DNA of 64,000 nt from Gordionus sp. m RMFG-2023 (taxonomy: Eukaryota; Nematomorpha; Gordioida; Chordodea; Parachordodidae), in NCBI RefSeq assembly GCF_954871325.1, contig NC_088775.1, positions 13,679,561 to 13,743,560 on the forward strand, given 5' to 3'. Position numbers and translations under genes: made by a program. Positions 23,513-35,853 of the stretch are shown one piece after another. The notes under the pieces are model-generated. The model had not been told where the DNA came from, did no database searches, and saw nothing but the letters and a program-made list of their open reading frames with translations. Each line of letters opens with the position of its first letter. The stretch's first letter is position 1.

Positions 23513-24540
23513 CATCCTAGCAGGGGCGTCGTGCCCCCCAATTTGCAGGCCTTTGGCCGGGTTTTATATTAATATATTATTCTTTTTTTAAATTTATTAA
23601 CTCTGAAAAATTATTCTTAATTTTAATTATCTCATTTATTATATTATGCATAAAAATAAACTGGCATATAAATAATTAAAACAAGACATTTTTAAAAATA
23701 AATTTTTGAATACAAAATCTATTTATTACATATAAAATATTTTTGATTGCTGATATAAAAAAATTTTGAAAGAATTACAAGTGATAAAAAAAAATTAATT
23801 AATTCATACATATGCTTCAATTGATAATAGTTTTTAAACACCACATAATGCAATAATATAAAATTCTTAGCAACTTACATTGACAAAATGTTATCAAACT
23901 AATTTAACTCTCTGTTACCATTTTTTATAGAATGGACTAATAAGGAAAAATTTATAGGCCTAAACCAAAAATTCTTGAAGAAGTGAGTATAAAGGACCAA
24001 CCCAAATCATAAAACTACTAAGTGGTGCTTCCTTTTAGATGGCATGGTGGTAGCTAGATAAGTAATCGAGAAAATTATTGTGAGATATTAAATTTCTAAA
24101 AGATTATCATCAATTTTAAATGATATATAATATATAAACGACTACACAGTTCACCATTATTATTGGTATCTAAAATATGCAATCATATACTCTCAGTGTA
24201 GTAATAATCTTAAATTGCATAGCAACACAAATAATAGATGCTGATTAATTTGCAGTAATAGCCATGACACTCACGATGTAAACTATTATCAGAATTTTTT
24301 ATGTTGGGTAAATTGATAAAATAAAAACACAAGCCTTAAGTTATTTACATGGCAAGGATGCCATATTATAAATGAAACATTTTGGAACTATAAAATACGG
24401 ACCAGAATGATGATGAAACAATTAAGATTTTATATACTGTCGCACCACCTCTAGTTGGTATATTATATCTTAAAATAATAGTAGTTTGTAAAAATATCAA
24501 AAATATACTTATATTAAAAATATAACTCAAAACTGTTTTT

Positions 24541-26010
24541 TACGTGATACGTGATATATATCGCTTATGCCCTCTAGTGTTGAAATGCAACAGAGCTACG
24601 GTTTTCCTTATTTCCATCTTATTGGATCAATTTAATTTGGGTATAAAAATCAAAATATGAGGAGCCCTCCACACGTTTGTGGGCAAGCCGCACGTACTTG
24701 TAGGCGCAATATTTCTAAAAATATTACTTAAACCTCTATAGGCTTATTTAAAAGAGAGTGGGACAAAAAAAGAGCCTATACCCAAGAACTACAATGAAAG
24801 TTAATTACATTATGGTGGGTTGAGAACAATTTTACATTAAAAATCTTTACTATATTAGATCAACTATTAGTAAGGAAATACAAAAGCATACTTACAAGAG
24901 GATTTGAGTGTTTGTTGGTATTGGAAATATTTGATAATAATGAGTTTAATTTTTGAAATTTATTACGATAGGAATTTTAAGATAGGGATTATTGGGTAAT
25001 GATAGTGAATCTAGAATTTTGAGATGTATTTTTATACATATTAGAGGTAACTTTTCTTGATGCGAAACAGCTTTTTAATGGATCTTTTATTATTATTCAG
25101 TTTAATGAATTGTTTCATATTCACATTTAGGTCCATTATATCTTTTATTGTTTTATAATACCATAATGTTTTGTATTTCGTGTATTGTTTTCCATTATAT
25201 GAGTACAGCCATGTAATGGCATCATGGACTAAGTTATTATCCGAGTTTCTTATTATGTGGCCTAAGAACTGAATCCGTCGTTTTTTAAGAGTAATATTTA
25301 TTAGTGTGTGAGTTGACTTCCTCCAAAGATTTGAGTTAGAAATAACTCTTGGATAAAAAATCCCGTGTATAGTACGAAGACAATTATTTATAAAAGATTG
25401 AAGACGCCTTATCTCTGTTTTATTTGCTTCCCAGATATCTCCACCATATAACGCAATTGGAACAATCAACGAGTTGAATATCCTCAATCTAGTAAATACT
25501 GAAATTTCACTCTCTTTCCATATTTTCATATATCTATAAAACGCACCTCTAGCTTTCTGTATTCTCATCTTCATCTCATCTTTACAACTTCCTTTGTTAT
25601 CTAAGATTACCCCTAAGTATTTTACTTTCTCTACAATTTTTACTGTATTCACTCCAACTGTAAAATTTTGAATTGAAGGCGCGTTTGGGGAGGGAAGAAT
25701 AACAGTTTTGTTAAAGTTTATCCTAAGTCCAACTCTATAGCTTACTGTCTCAATTAGATAAAGTAGATTTTTGGTCTCTTCAATACTTTTCGAGATCACT
25801 ACAATGTCGTCTGCATAGGATATTATCCTATTAACAAAAAAAATATTCTCATTAGATCCTATATCTACTAGATCGGCAGCTCCCAATACTTCTTTTATTA
25901 TTTTATTGATTATGTTAAACAGGAGAGGTGATAGGGTACAGCTTTGTTTTACCACTTTTTTAATCCTGAAAAAGGGAGAGATTTTATTATTAATTTTGAA
26001 ACAAGCAAAG
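24541..26010 (-). mobile_element. 5'-truncated LINE inserted in hAT copy A
   Basis: The insertion is defined by comparison with copy B, where the flanking A sequences join near 49245. The minus strand carries a reverse transcriptase C-terminal part (25041-25955). A 3' untranslated tail follows at 24541-25040, whose outer 250 bp is shared with a sequence in Rho1 intron 2 (about 56845-57025). The 5' part is missing, as is usual after incomplete reverse transcription. Confidence 0.75.
25041..25955 (-). pseudogene. LINE reverse transcriptase, C-terminal part
   Basis: A 304-residue open stretch starts at the VKQSCTLSPLLFNI motif and has the catalytic box as ISYADDIVVIS. It continues with FNKTVIL, VKYLGVILD and IALYGGDIW, then the RRIQFLGHIIR segment common to non-LTR elements of the RTE/CR1/Jockey kind. 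The upstream fingers and the endonuclease are absent. It is a 5'-truncated copy that still reads open over this length, so it is not very old. Clade assignment is not secure. Confidence 0.85.
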
Positions 26011-26354
26011 AAAAAGAAAAAAATAGCTTTCCTAACGTAAAAAAGAAAAGAAAAGATATCAAATTTATTACATCTATTGTAGGATTAATAATTAAATATT
26101 TAATTTTTAAAAGATGGCGTTAAATACTTGAGGGCTACTATATTTATTATCAAAAGCATTTATTAGTAAAATTCATTATAATATTAGCTGTAACATATTA
26201 TAACTGTCAAATACGTCTATAAAGGTGGCATTTAATCTAATATTTTATAAACAACTGTATATAATAGAGGATTATAAACTATATGTCTACTTACTTTTTA
26301 TTAATCTTATTTGGACCTTGAAAATATTCTTACATTTTGAAATCTGCTAATTAC

Positions 26355-27110
26355 GGGAGATGATAGACTTACGCCAAATGGCGTATTAGCAAGAAATAAA
26401 AGTTACATTTTTTCTTATTTATACGCATTTTCCGAATCGATAAAAAAGTTACGAAAATTTAACGAATCATTTAAAATTTGTATTTATAATAAAATGGATG
26501 TATAAATAATATCGTGGACGAAATTTAGTAAACTATAAAGCAATATAAAAATTTAAAATACATAAATCTTTATATATCAGATTTTAGAAAGTCACCAAAA
26601 AGTACTACCATAGTAATACCTTACTTATTTCCCAATATTTAGTAAACTATAAAGCAATATAAAAATTTAAAATACATAAATCTTTATATATCAGATTTTA
26701 GAATGTCATCAAAAAGTACTACCATAGTAATACCTTTTTAAAATACATAAATCTTTATATATCAGATTTTAGAATGTCACCAAAAGTACTACCATAGTAA
26801 TACCTTTTTAAAATACATAAATCTTTATATATCAGATTTTAGAATGTCACCAAAAAGTACTACCATAGTAATACCTTACTTATTTCCCAATATTTAGTAA
26901 ACTATAAAGCAATATAAAAATTTAAAATACATAAATCTTTATATATCAGATTTTAGAATGTCACCAAATAACTACCATAGTAATACCTTACTTATTTCCC
27001 AATATTTAGTAAACTATAAAGCAATATAAAAATTTAAAATACATAAATCTTTATATATCAGATTTTAGAATGTCACCAAAAAGTACTACCATAGTAATAC
27101 CTTAAATATG
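26355..27110. repeat. MULE left terminal inverted repeat with tandem subrepeats
   Basis: The first 170 bp is a simple inverted match to 35393 inward. From about 26530 to 27107 there are about six units, full ones near 115 bp. Each holds CTATAAAGCAATAT, AAATCTTTATATATCAGATTT, GTCACCAAAAAGTACTACC and ATAGTAATACCTT. Some units are shortened. The first half of the unit duplicates the element's own transposase 5' coding region at about 27150-27215. Confidence 0.85.
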
Positions 27111-27121
27111 AAAAGGAGATA

Positions 27122-30100
27122 TATTTTTATCCTATAAAGATTTACAAGATGCTATAAAGCAATATGAAAATTTAAATTACTTAAATCTTTATATATCAGA
27201 TTCAAAAATTTTAAAATCACCTCTTTTTGAAAAATTTAGATATAAAAGCATAAAATTTCTTTGTATATTTGGTGGAAAGTACAATACAAAATCCACAGGT
27301 CTACGCAATTACATGTCTATAAAACTAGGATGTCAATTCCATTTGCAAATTACATTCATGAAAAACAAATTATTTGTCAAGGATATGCATGAAAATCACA
27401 ATCATCCCCATGGTAAAGGCACATAATCTTGAAATTATTAAGATAAATATATAATTTAATTTAGTGATATGGATACTGGATAGGCTTATAGGGTTAATTT
27501 ATTAAATTTTGATAGAATATATATAAGATAAAAGTATTAATGTTTTTAAAACAAATGAAAAATGCATTTTTTGATTAATTTTAGATGAAAATTTATACCA
27601 ATCATTACCCAGACAAAGAAAGCTTAATGGAGCAGAGTAGAAATTTGTAGTTGAAGCTATAACTACAGGAGGAAATAAATCCAAAATAAAAAATAAACTA
27701 TTTTCTGAAGGAAAGTTTATAACCCTAAGAGATTTGCATAATATAGACAAAAATACAAAAAAAACTTATGATAATGATTTAATTACAATGATAGATAAAG
27801 TTAAAGAAGATAATGATGCTAATATGGAATTATATACTGTAGATGGGAATCTAATTGGTATATATTATCAAACTCATCAAATGCAGTATATTTTTACAAA
27901 ATATCCTGAAGTAATATGTGTGGTTGCAACATATCGATTAAATAATAGGCATATGCCTGTGTATATTTTGGTATCAATTGATGGAAATAATAAATCACAT
28001 ATTATATGTGTATGGATTGTCAAATCGGAGTCATTTGATGTAGCATCACAAATGCTTCAAATTTTTAAAAAACTGAATTCAGCTTGGACAGATATAAAGG
28101 TCATTGTTAGTGATAAAGATTGTGCTGGGAGAAAAGCTTACATTGAGGCATTCCCTCATGTTCAATTGGAATTATGTAGGAAACATGTAACCAGAGCTTG
28201 GGATAGGAAAATTACCCACAAAAAAGGAATATTGTTAATATGGCCGATTAATACTAACCTTTAAATTGTTTTTTTTTATGTTGATATAAATTGATTTTTT
28301 TATAAATTGTGTAGATTGATTTTTTTTATATAAATTTTGATATATTAATATGAAAATTGTTATATAAACCAGATTTTTTTTAGTTTAAGAGAAAATGTTA
28401 AATTTTAAAATATATTGTATAAAATTAAATTATTAATTTAAAATAAAATAAACAATCTTTATATTAGAAAACTTTATGGTTTCATTTTTATATTTAGAAA
28501 ACTCGTATCATTACTTCATTTATTTTAGAATACTTTATGGTTTAGAAAAGTTTTTATTTAACTATCGCAACACACCAAACGCAACAACCAACAAGATACC
28601 AAGAGAAGTGATGTTCAACAGAACCATAAGAACCACATGATTTGATAAAACCGCAAGAAGATAAAGTGAACGAATTTAATTAAAGTATTCTAAAATAAAT
28701 GAAGTAATGATACGAGTTTTCTAAATATAAAAATGAAACCATAAAGTTTTCTAATATAAAGATTGTTTATTTTATTTTAAATTAATAATTTAATTTTTAT
28801 ACAATATATTTTAAAATTTTACATTTTCTCTTAAACTAAAAAAAATCTGGTTTATATAACAATTTTCTTATTAATATATCAAAATTTATATAAAAAAATC
28901 AATCTACACAATTTATAAAAAAATCAATTTATATCAACATAAAAAAAAACAATTTAAAGGTTAGTATTAATCGGTCATATTAACATTCCACCCTTTAAAA
29001 AAATGATCTCTACTCAGGTTTTTCTTGCATGTGAATCTTATCGTGCAGTCAACGTTTCTTGATAAATGATATTTATTTTGGTTGTTCATATGATTGTTCA
29101 AGTCGTTCATAAGTCATTGTAATCGTTGGCTTGATTCTATCACGTTGGTTTGTAAATATCGTTCTGAGTACGCTGGCTCCTTGTCAAGCTCCGTCGTGAT
29201 CATTGTCAATTTTACAAAATTGTTATTATCACCAATTGTAAAATTATCATTAATAAATAGGATTTCGGAATATATGAACAATTAGAGAATCGATCAAATT
29301 TGGATGTTAGAATAATAAAAGGATGATAAATCAACAAGATTGTTAAATAATATTTTTAGCGTTTTTTTATATTTTTTATATATATTTTCTAATAAAAGAT
29401 GATAAGATGATATGTACGTCTGTACATCCATCTCTATCTTCAGAAATTTAAACTTTATGCCCTTATTTTTTAATTTAAAATGTATTTTGAAATAATAATT
29501 ATTTATAAGATTTTTTTTATTAAAAAATAATTTTTTGAGCCTTAAATTTTTAGAAAAAGATCTCTTCATCACATCCTTGAGTATTATTTTAGAATGAAGT
29601 CGTTTAGCTTTTATATGACTTCTCTTAGTGATACTTTTAATTGTCTTCAAATTTATAACTTTCAATTTTTTTTATCGCATTTAGTAAGAGTTTTTTTATT
29701 TCATTATTTTCTTTAATGATTATTTCCTTATTTTCTTTAAAGTTTATTTCCTTATTTTCTTTAAAGGTTATTTCCTTATTTTCTTTAAAGTTTATTTTCT
29801 TATTTTCTATAATAACAAATGTTTCAAATTTTATTATATAATTTATTTCTTTTAGTTTATAAGAAGGTTTTAATTTAATTTTTTTTAATTTTTTTATACT
29901 AAAAGATTTACAATTATAATGATAATTTCTTTTATAATAATGTGTTTCTTTATCCAATTTTCTATTTTTATAATAATTCTCATTATTAGATTTACTAAAA
30001 TTTTTATTAGAACAATTTTATTTTATTTCTGTAGCCGATTTATAATTACATAAACACTTTAATGTATATAATGTTTTATCATAACTCGAATTTAACTCTC

Positions 30101-31868
30101 TTGGAAACACTGCTTTCATGACTAAATATAATTCATCTGGTAAATTACCTATTAAGCTTAGAGTATTCTTACTATCATGAAATTTTAAATAATCTTCTAA
30201 CTTGTCAATGGACTTTGTTTTATTAATATTATCCCATATAGGTTTATTCATAATTTAGAGAAAAATTTTTTTTTAATTATTCTTCACTTTTTTAAATTAA
30301 TCATATCTTACGTGTTTTTAGAATAATATAAATATTACATTCCAGAACTTTTTTTATCTAGTTGTCTATATTCTAGTAGCTAAAATCATATTGTCTGTGG
30401 ATTTTAGAATATTTTGTAAGTCATTATAGCCCAATTTTATTTAGTTCGTCTAATTTGATATATACCTCATCTGGTAGTCTTCTCGTAAAGGAACCTGCTT
30501 TTTCAATGTCCGAGATCTGAGTGTCCTTGAAGATGTCTTTGAATCTACTCAAAAAAAGATCGCCATTGCGATTTCTTCGAATATGTAGCGGAGCTGCCAC
30601 CATAAAGTATTCTAAAATAAATGAAATAATGATACGAGTTTTCTAAATATAAAAATGAAACCATAAAGTTTTCTAATATAAAGATTGTTTATTTTATTTT
30701 AAATTAATAATTTAATTTTTATACAATATATTTTAAAATTTTACATTTTCTCTTAAACTAAAAAAAATCTGGTTTATATAACAATTTTCATATTAATATA
30801 TCAAAATTTATATAAAAAAATCAATCTACACAATTTATAAAAAAATCAATTTATATCAACATTAAAAAAAACAATTTAAAGGTTAGTATTAATCGGTCAT
30901 ATTAACATATGATTAATAATGTGAAGCATCTGTTGTATAGCATGCTAGATGCACAGTCTTCTGATATATATTTTGAAAATTATCACAAATTAACTAATTT
31001 AAATTTAGAATCATTAAATAACTATTTTTCTGGCTGGCATCATATCAGATATGAATTGTCCGATGCTTGGAAAAGATATCATTTAAACTTTAAACAATAT
31101 ACAAGTAACAGGGTAGAGAGCATTAACAAATATTTAAAAATTAACATAACCAAATACTCTACCCTTCCAAATATGTTTACTCATTTAATTATGTCAATTA
31201 AAATGTTAAGTGCTGAAAGGGAACATGATAATTTAATGAAAAAAATTAAAATCTCATTTATAAATGAGGAAGATCAAATATTGGCTAATTATAGAAAATT
31301 ATTAACAGAATATGCATACAAAGAGTTAAAATATGAATATAATGTTGGTGATAACTGCAATTTTGTTTGCCAATCAAATATGTTTTATTGTGATTGCCCC
31401 TTTTTTTTAAATATGCAATTACCATGCAGACATGTATTTATGGAAAGGAAAAAAAATAATAGTGATCTTTACGATGAAAAATTATGTCATCAAAGGTGGC
31501 ACAAAAATTATTTTAAAAATCCATCGACATTTATCAATAATAATATAGATATATTAAGTAACAAAAAGGGGATTAAATATAAAAAAACCCTTTTTAATGA
31601 CCAAATTTCATCCTATAATTATTTTAAAAATCAAAATATGCTTTTTCACACCATATCATTATTACCACCTAATTTGAAACATGGGTTTGCTCAGGCTTTT
31701 GACAAACTACATGATTTTGCTATGAAAGGCATATTACCAATTATTTCCTCAAATAATTTCAATACAAGCTCAAATGAAAATAATGGTCAGATATTCTCCA
31801 ATGATAGTATAGCAAATGTATTAAATGAGGATCTTACACACTTAAACGTGGATCCTAATATACAGTAA
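27122..31868 (+). pseudogene. MULE transposase (SWIM-finger family), interrupted
   Basis: The N-terminal exon (about 27135-27412) encodes LQDAIKQYENLNYLNLYISD and a WRKY/GCM1- or FLYWCH-like finger ending C-x-F-H with HENHNHPH. A GT/AG intron (27413-27584) follows, then the DENLYQSLPRQRKLN segment with an in-frame TAG at 27638-27640. The core 27734-28264 has VVATYRLNN, where the family has D-A-T-Y (first catalytic Asp lost), IVSDKDCAGRKAY with the second Asp, and the LELCRKHV C-x2-H. After the inserted fossil, 30909-31868 supplies SNRVESINKYLK with the catalytic Glu and the SWIM finger CDCPFFLNMQLPCRH. The protein resembles ZSWIM-type MULE transposases. Confidence 0.85.
28233..30907 (-). mobile_element. 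Broken gypsy-like LTR fossil inserted in the MULE
   Basis: Three copies of an about 305-bp LTR are present. Two are in the same orientation (about 28677-28987 and 30602-30907) and enclose about 1.6 kb with Gag-like minus-strand coding remnants. The third (28233-28540) is inverted and separated from the second by about 135 bp of integrase-like sequence (FNYRNTPNATT) on the plus strand. LTR outer ends read TGTTAATATG. No matching target duplication is seen at the outer edges, so the inverted part probably arose by rearrangement. Heavily broken. Confidence 0.65.
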
Positions 31869-32369
31869 AATAAAAATAATGTCCCAATTTTTTTAAAAAA
31901 AGATGTTTATAATAGTCAAGAAAATGAATGTGTAAATAATATCATAATAGAAATTCAATTACCTAAGAAATTAAATAAAAGCGGGAGACCATTAGGATTT
32001 TCAATATTGGATTCACAAAAAAGTACATTGACTTTATTTATTGTTAATAGTATATTATATAGAAAAGACATACAAATCCAAAGAAAATCATATAGATAAA
32101 AAGTTAAAATTTCAACAAGACCTTAATTCCCAAAACTTTGTTGACCCAAAAATAGTTGATACCAAAGGTAAATTGTTGATAAAGACAAATTTTTAAACTT
32201 TTTTAGATTATAAAAAATCTTCTTTACACCTTTTGAAGGATCTTCAAGTGGACTTAGTAGACTTTGTATACTCAGACTCAAAGTTCAAAAATTGTAATTT
32301 TATAATTATATACAGTTAATTGTAATTCTTAAATATCATGATTAATTTAATTTTTTTAAATATTTAAAG

Positions 32370-33145
32370 CCATAGATGACCCTCTCGTTAAAATCATTCA
32401 ACATACATTTAAACATTTTTATAATCCAACTACCAATATTTGGAGGAAGTATCATGCTACTCGCTTAAATTTAGCGTCAGCAAAAAAGAAAGTCTCTCAA
32501 AATATAGGAAGGGTGCTAACTGCTCCATCACGGTTGGAAACAATTGTGCTAGATGGGAATTGTTTTTACCGGTAATTTAAAAATTTAAAAATAATTTTGG
32601 TTGTATTTTTTTTACTAATATACATAGAATATGGTTTTGTTTCTTTCTTTACCTTAAATTTTAATGATTATTTCCTATATTAATTCATAATATTATTTTT
32701 TTAAAACATTGATAGGTTTTTAGAAACAGTAACATAATTAAATTTTTTAAAAAATAATTAGATGTATAAGTATGGAGATAACAGGAAAACAAGACTCCTA
32801 TGTTTGATTAGATCACATATGGTCTTGCTGATGCTGCAAAGAATAATGATAAAAAATATATTCTATTATACTCAAGGTCAAAATACGTGTGAAGATGATG
32901 TGCAACAGTATATAATAGAAAAGGGAAGTAAGAATGGTGAATGGGCAACGGATATTGAATTGCGAAGTGTTGCCACACTTCTCAATACCCCGATATTGGT
33001 GTATGTTAGGTATGGAGCTTCATTTTGCTGGCAAATGTATCCACCATTTAAATATGATGATGGAAATATAAAAAAATTTGACCAAAACATTTATATTAAC
33101 AATTCTGAATCCCATTTTGTAAATGTTATTGATTTTGAAGATTAA
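32370..33145 (+). pseudogene. OTU-type cysteine peptidase region in the MULE
   Basis: Exon 32370-32571 ends with VLDGNCFYR, the OTU catalytic Asp/Cys motif. A GT/AG intron (32572-32761) follows. The second part (to 33145) contains EWATDIELRSVATLLNTPILVY and SHFVNVIDF, where the His is the OTU catalytic His. The second exon has a stop and a frame change before the conserved part, so this copy is not functional. The region lies downstream of the transposase on the same strand and inside the same inverted repeats, so it belongs to the element. It may be the C-terminal part of one long spliced protein. Confidence 0.75.
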
Positions 33146-33529
33146 TTACAAATGTTGATATTTTATATTTTTTACCAAAAGTATTTTAGTTGATTGTATT
33201 TGTCTTGTTTTTATGCATATTTTTTTTATTTATCCTATTTTAACATATTATAAATAGATATATAGACTAAAAAGATATCTTTTTTAATCATACCATTTTT
33301 ATATACATTTCATTACAACACCAACACCATATATTATCCCAATTATTATTTTACTTTGATTAATTTGTATTGCTAATACAATTTTTACATTCTAAAAATA
33401 AATTTGGAGTTTTTTATAAAATCTGAATTAATCCTCTTTTTTTTAAATCATCAACTCAAAAATGACTATATAAAAAATTTAGTATATAACATGAATATCA
33501 TTTTTTTAAATCAAAAAAATTGCCACCAA

Positions 33530-33900
33530 ATAAGTTTTAATTTTTTATTTTTGCCTATAAATTTTTTATGGTAAAATATAGGAATTATTAATTGCGCATA
33601 TTTAAGTTATATTTAGGAGAATTTTGCATACAAATTTAATTTTTTTTGTGGGAAAATATTTAAGTTATTTTTGGATAATTTTTCCTACAAATTTAATTTT
33701 TTTGTGGTAAAATATAGGAATTATTAATTCCGCATATTTTAGGTGAATTTTGCCTACAAATTTAATTTTTTTTGTGGTAAAATATTTAAGTTATTTTTAG
33801 GAGATTTTGCATACAAATTTAATTTATTTTGTGGTAAAATATTTAAGTTATTTTTAGGAGAATTTTGCCTACAAATTTAATTTTTTATTTAAATCTAATT
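33530..33900. repeat. AT-rich tandem array in the MULE, first
   Basis: About five diverged units hold AAATTTAATTTTTTTTGTGG, TAAAATATTTAAGTTATTTTT and AGGAGAATTTTGC. They are non-coding and lie between the OTU region and the right terminal repeat. Confidence 0.75.
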
Positions 33901-34204
33901 TTTATTAATTTTGCATTAGGGATAAAAGAGACCCCACCTTTGAAGTTTAAGTGATTTTTAACATTTCTAGTGAAGGGTTAAATCGAAATATAGTATTAAA
34001 TGACGCAATTAAATATAGTATTATAATTTATACACGAAATATAATATTAAATAAATTTTATTCATTAAATTGAAATATATTATTGAAGTTAATACAATCA
34101 TTTATAAAATGATTAAAAATGTCCAATCATAAATTTTTAAATTTAGGTAAATTAATTAAGAACATTATGGGAGCTCATTAAGAGAAATTTATTTTTTAAA
34201 CTCT

Positions 34205-34650
34205 ATTTAAAAAAATAATATCAAAAGATATAATTTATAAATTTCAACAAATTCAATAAAAAAATTTATATAAAAAATGAGTAATTGTTTGTAAATTTGA
34301 AGCTTGCTAGGGATTGTTGTGTGTCAATTTTATAGGATAAGTCATCACAAGGTAAGATCTTTAATGTTGTAACCTTTAAAATAAAACATACATTATAATT
34401 TATAAATTTCAACATAAATTCAATAAAAAAAATTATATAAAAAATGAGCAATTGTTTGTAGATTTGAAGCTTGTTAGGGATTGTTGTGTGTCAATCTTAA
34501 AGAATAAGTCATCACAAGGTAATAACTTTAATGTTCCCAGGTAACCTTTAAAATAAGACATACAATATAATTTATAAATTTCAACATAAATTCAATAAAA
34601 AAATTTATATAAAAAATGAGTAATTGTTTGTAAATTTGAAGCACAAGGTA
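34205..34650. repeat. About 170-bp tandem array in the MULE, second
   Basis: Two complete units and one partial unit share AATTTATAAATTTCAACA, ATGAGTAATTGTTTGTAAAT, TTGAAGCTTG-TAGGGATTG and AAGTCATCACAAGGTAA. Units differ by only a few bases. Non-coding subterminal array. Confidence 0.8.
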
Positions 34651-34719
34651 AGATTTATTCTTTACTCAATCATTCTAAATTTCTTAATTCATAGCCATCT
34701 TAAGATTTATGTAATTTAA

Positions 34720-35393
34720 ATTTTTATATTGCTTTATAGTTTACTAAATATTGGGAAATAAGTAAGGTATTACTATGGTAGTAGTTTTTGGTGACATTCT
34801 AAAATCTGATATATAAAGATTTATGTATTTTAAAAAGGTATTACTATGGTAGTAGTTTTTGGTGACATTCTAAAATCTGATATATAAAGATTTATGTATT
34901 TTAAATTTTTATATTGCTTTATAGTTTACTAAATATTGGGAAATAAGTAAGGTATTACTATGGTAGTACTTTTTGGTGACATTCTAAAATCTGATATATA
35001 AAGATTTATGTATTTTAAAAGGTATTACTATGGTAGTACTTTTTGGTGACATTCTAAAATCTGATATATAAAGATTTATGTATTTTAAGTTTTTATATTG
35101 CTTTATAGTTTACTAAATATTGGGAAATAGGTATTACTATGGTAATACTTTTTGGTGATTCTAAAATCTGATATATAAAGATTTATGTATTTTAAATTTT
35201 TATATTGCTTTATAGTTTACTAAATTTCGTCCACGATTTTATTTATACATCCATTTTATTATAAATACAAATTTTAAATGATTCGTTAAATTTTCGTAAC
35301 TTTTTTATCGATTCGGAAAATGCGTATAAATAAGAAAAAATATAACTTTTATTTCTTGCTAATACGCCATTTGGCGTAAGTCTATCATCTCCC
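34720..35393. repeat. MULE right terminal inverted repeat with tandem subrepeats
   Basis: This is the inverted counterpart of 26355-27110. About five units carry the complement of the same 115-bp unit, followed by the simple outer 170 bp ending CTATCATCTCCC. The two arms have different unit counts, so they have changed independently by unit gain or loss. Confidence 0.85.
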
Positions 35394-35853
35394 GCTAATT
35401 ACAATATTTAAATTTTTTAGTTTTCAAATATAAATGATTATATTTATTTAATTAGGGTTATAAAATAATTTAAATAATAATAGTCCATTAAGCTTCAAAT
35501 GTTAATGCTAAATTAATATTTAGTGAGTGATATTGATATTCTATTTATAACACAAAATTTGATTGCTAGCTGACATAGTGAAAATATAATTTATATGTAT
35601 TAAGATTTAATATTTAAAATAGTATTCATTTAATAAATATTTAGATAGTCTTATTAATTTTTTAAATAATAAAATTAAATCTATATTTTACTTAATAGAA
35701 TATTGAAAGAAATATTTCAGGGGGGCAATCAAAAAAAATTATTTTTAGTTCAAGGGGTTAAGATTCCAATAAAAAAAACGCACCAGGGGGCTAATCAAAT
35801 TTTCCAGGGGGCTCGAGGCCCTGCGCCCCCCTAGCGACGCCACTGCATCCAAG

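Larger units (their letters stand above)
26355..35393 (+). mobile_element. Mutator-like element (MULE) with foldback-type termini and an OTU region
   Basis: The ends GGGAGATGATAG and CTATCATCTCCC are flanked by a perfect 9-bp duplication GCTAATTAC (26346-26354, 35394-35402), the signature of Mutator elements. In copy B the same site (complement at 37324-37332) is present once, uninterrupted. The long inverted repeats (26355-27110, 34720-35393) contain tandem units. Inside are a MULE transposase with N-terminal finger, DDE core and SWIM finger (27.13-31.87 kb), then an OTU peptidase region (32.37-33.15 kb), then non-coding tandem arrays. An LTR-type fossil interrupts the transposase at 28233-30907. 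The frame also has stops, so this copy is inactive. Confidence 0.88.
23521..35845 (+). mobile_element. Non-autonomous hAT-like transposon, copy A (with LINE and MULE inserted)
   Basis: The left end is CAGGGGCGTCG and the right end CTAGCGACGCCACTG. Flanking 8-mers CATCCTAG (23513-23520) and CATCCAAG (35846-35853) agree at seven of eight, a hAT-type TSD. The element's own DNA is 23521-24540, about 26011-26354 and 35403-35845, together about 1.8 kb with no coding sequence. Removing the two insertions makes it collinear with copy B in reverse orientation. Strand is arbitrary. Confidence 0.85.

Noticed and set aside
26530-27107. CRISPR-like array
   Set aside because: Regularly repeated units, but they are long, contiguous, AT-rich, present in inverted form at the other end of a MULE, and in a eukaryotic genome.
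29094-29285. Short open frame within the MULE-inserted fossil
   Set aside because: It runs opposite to the Gag-like region of that fossil and matches no known domain.
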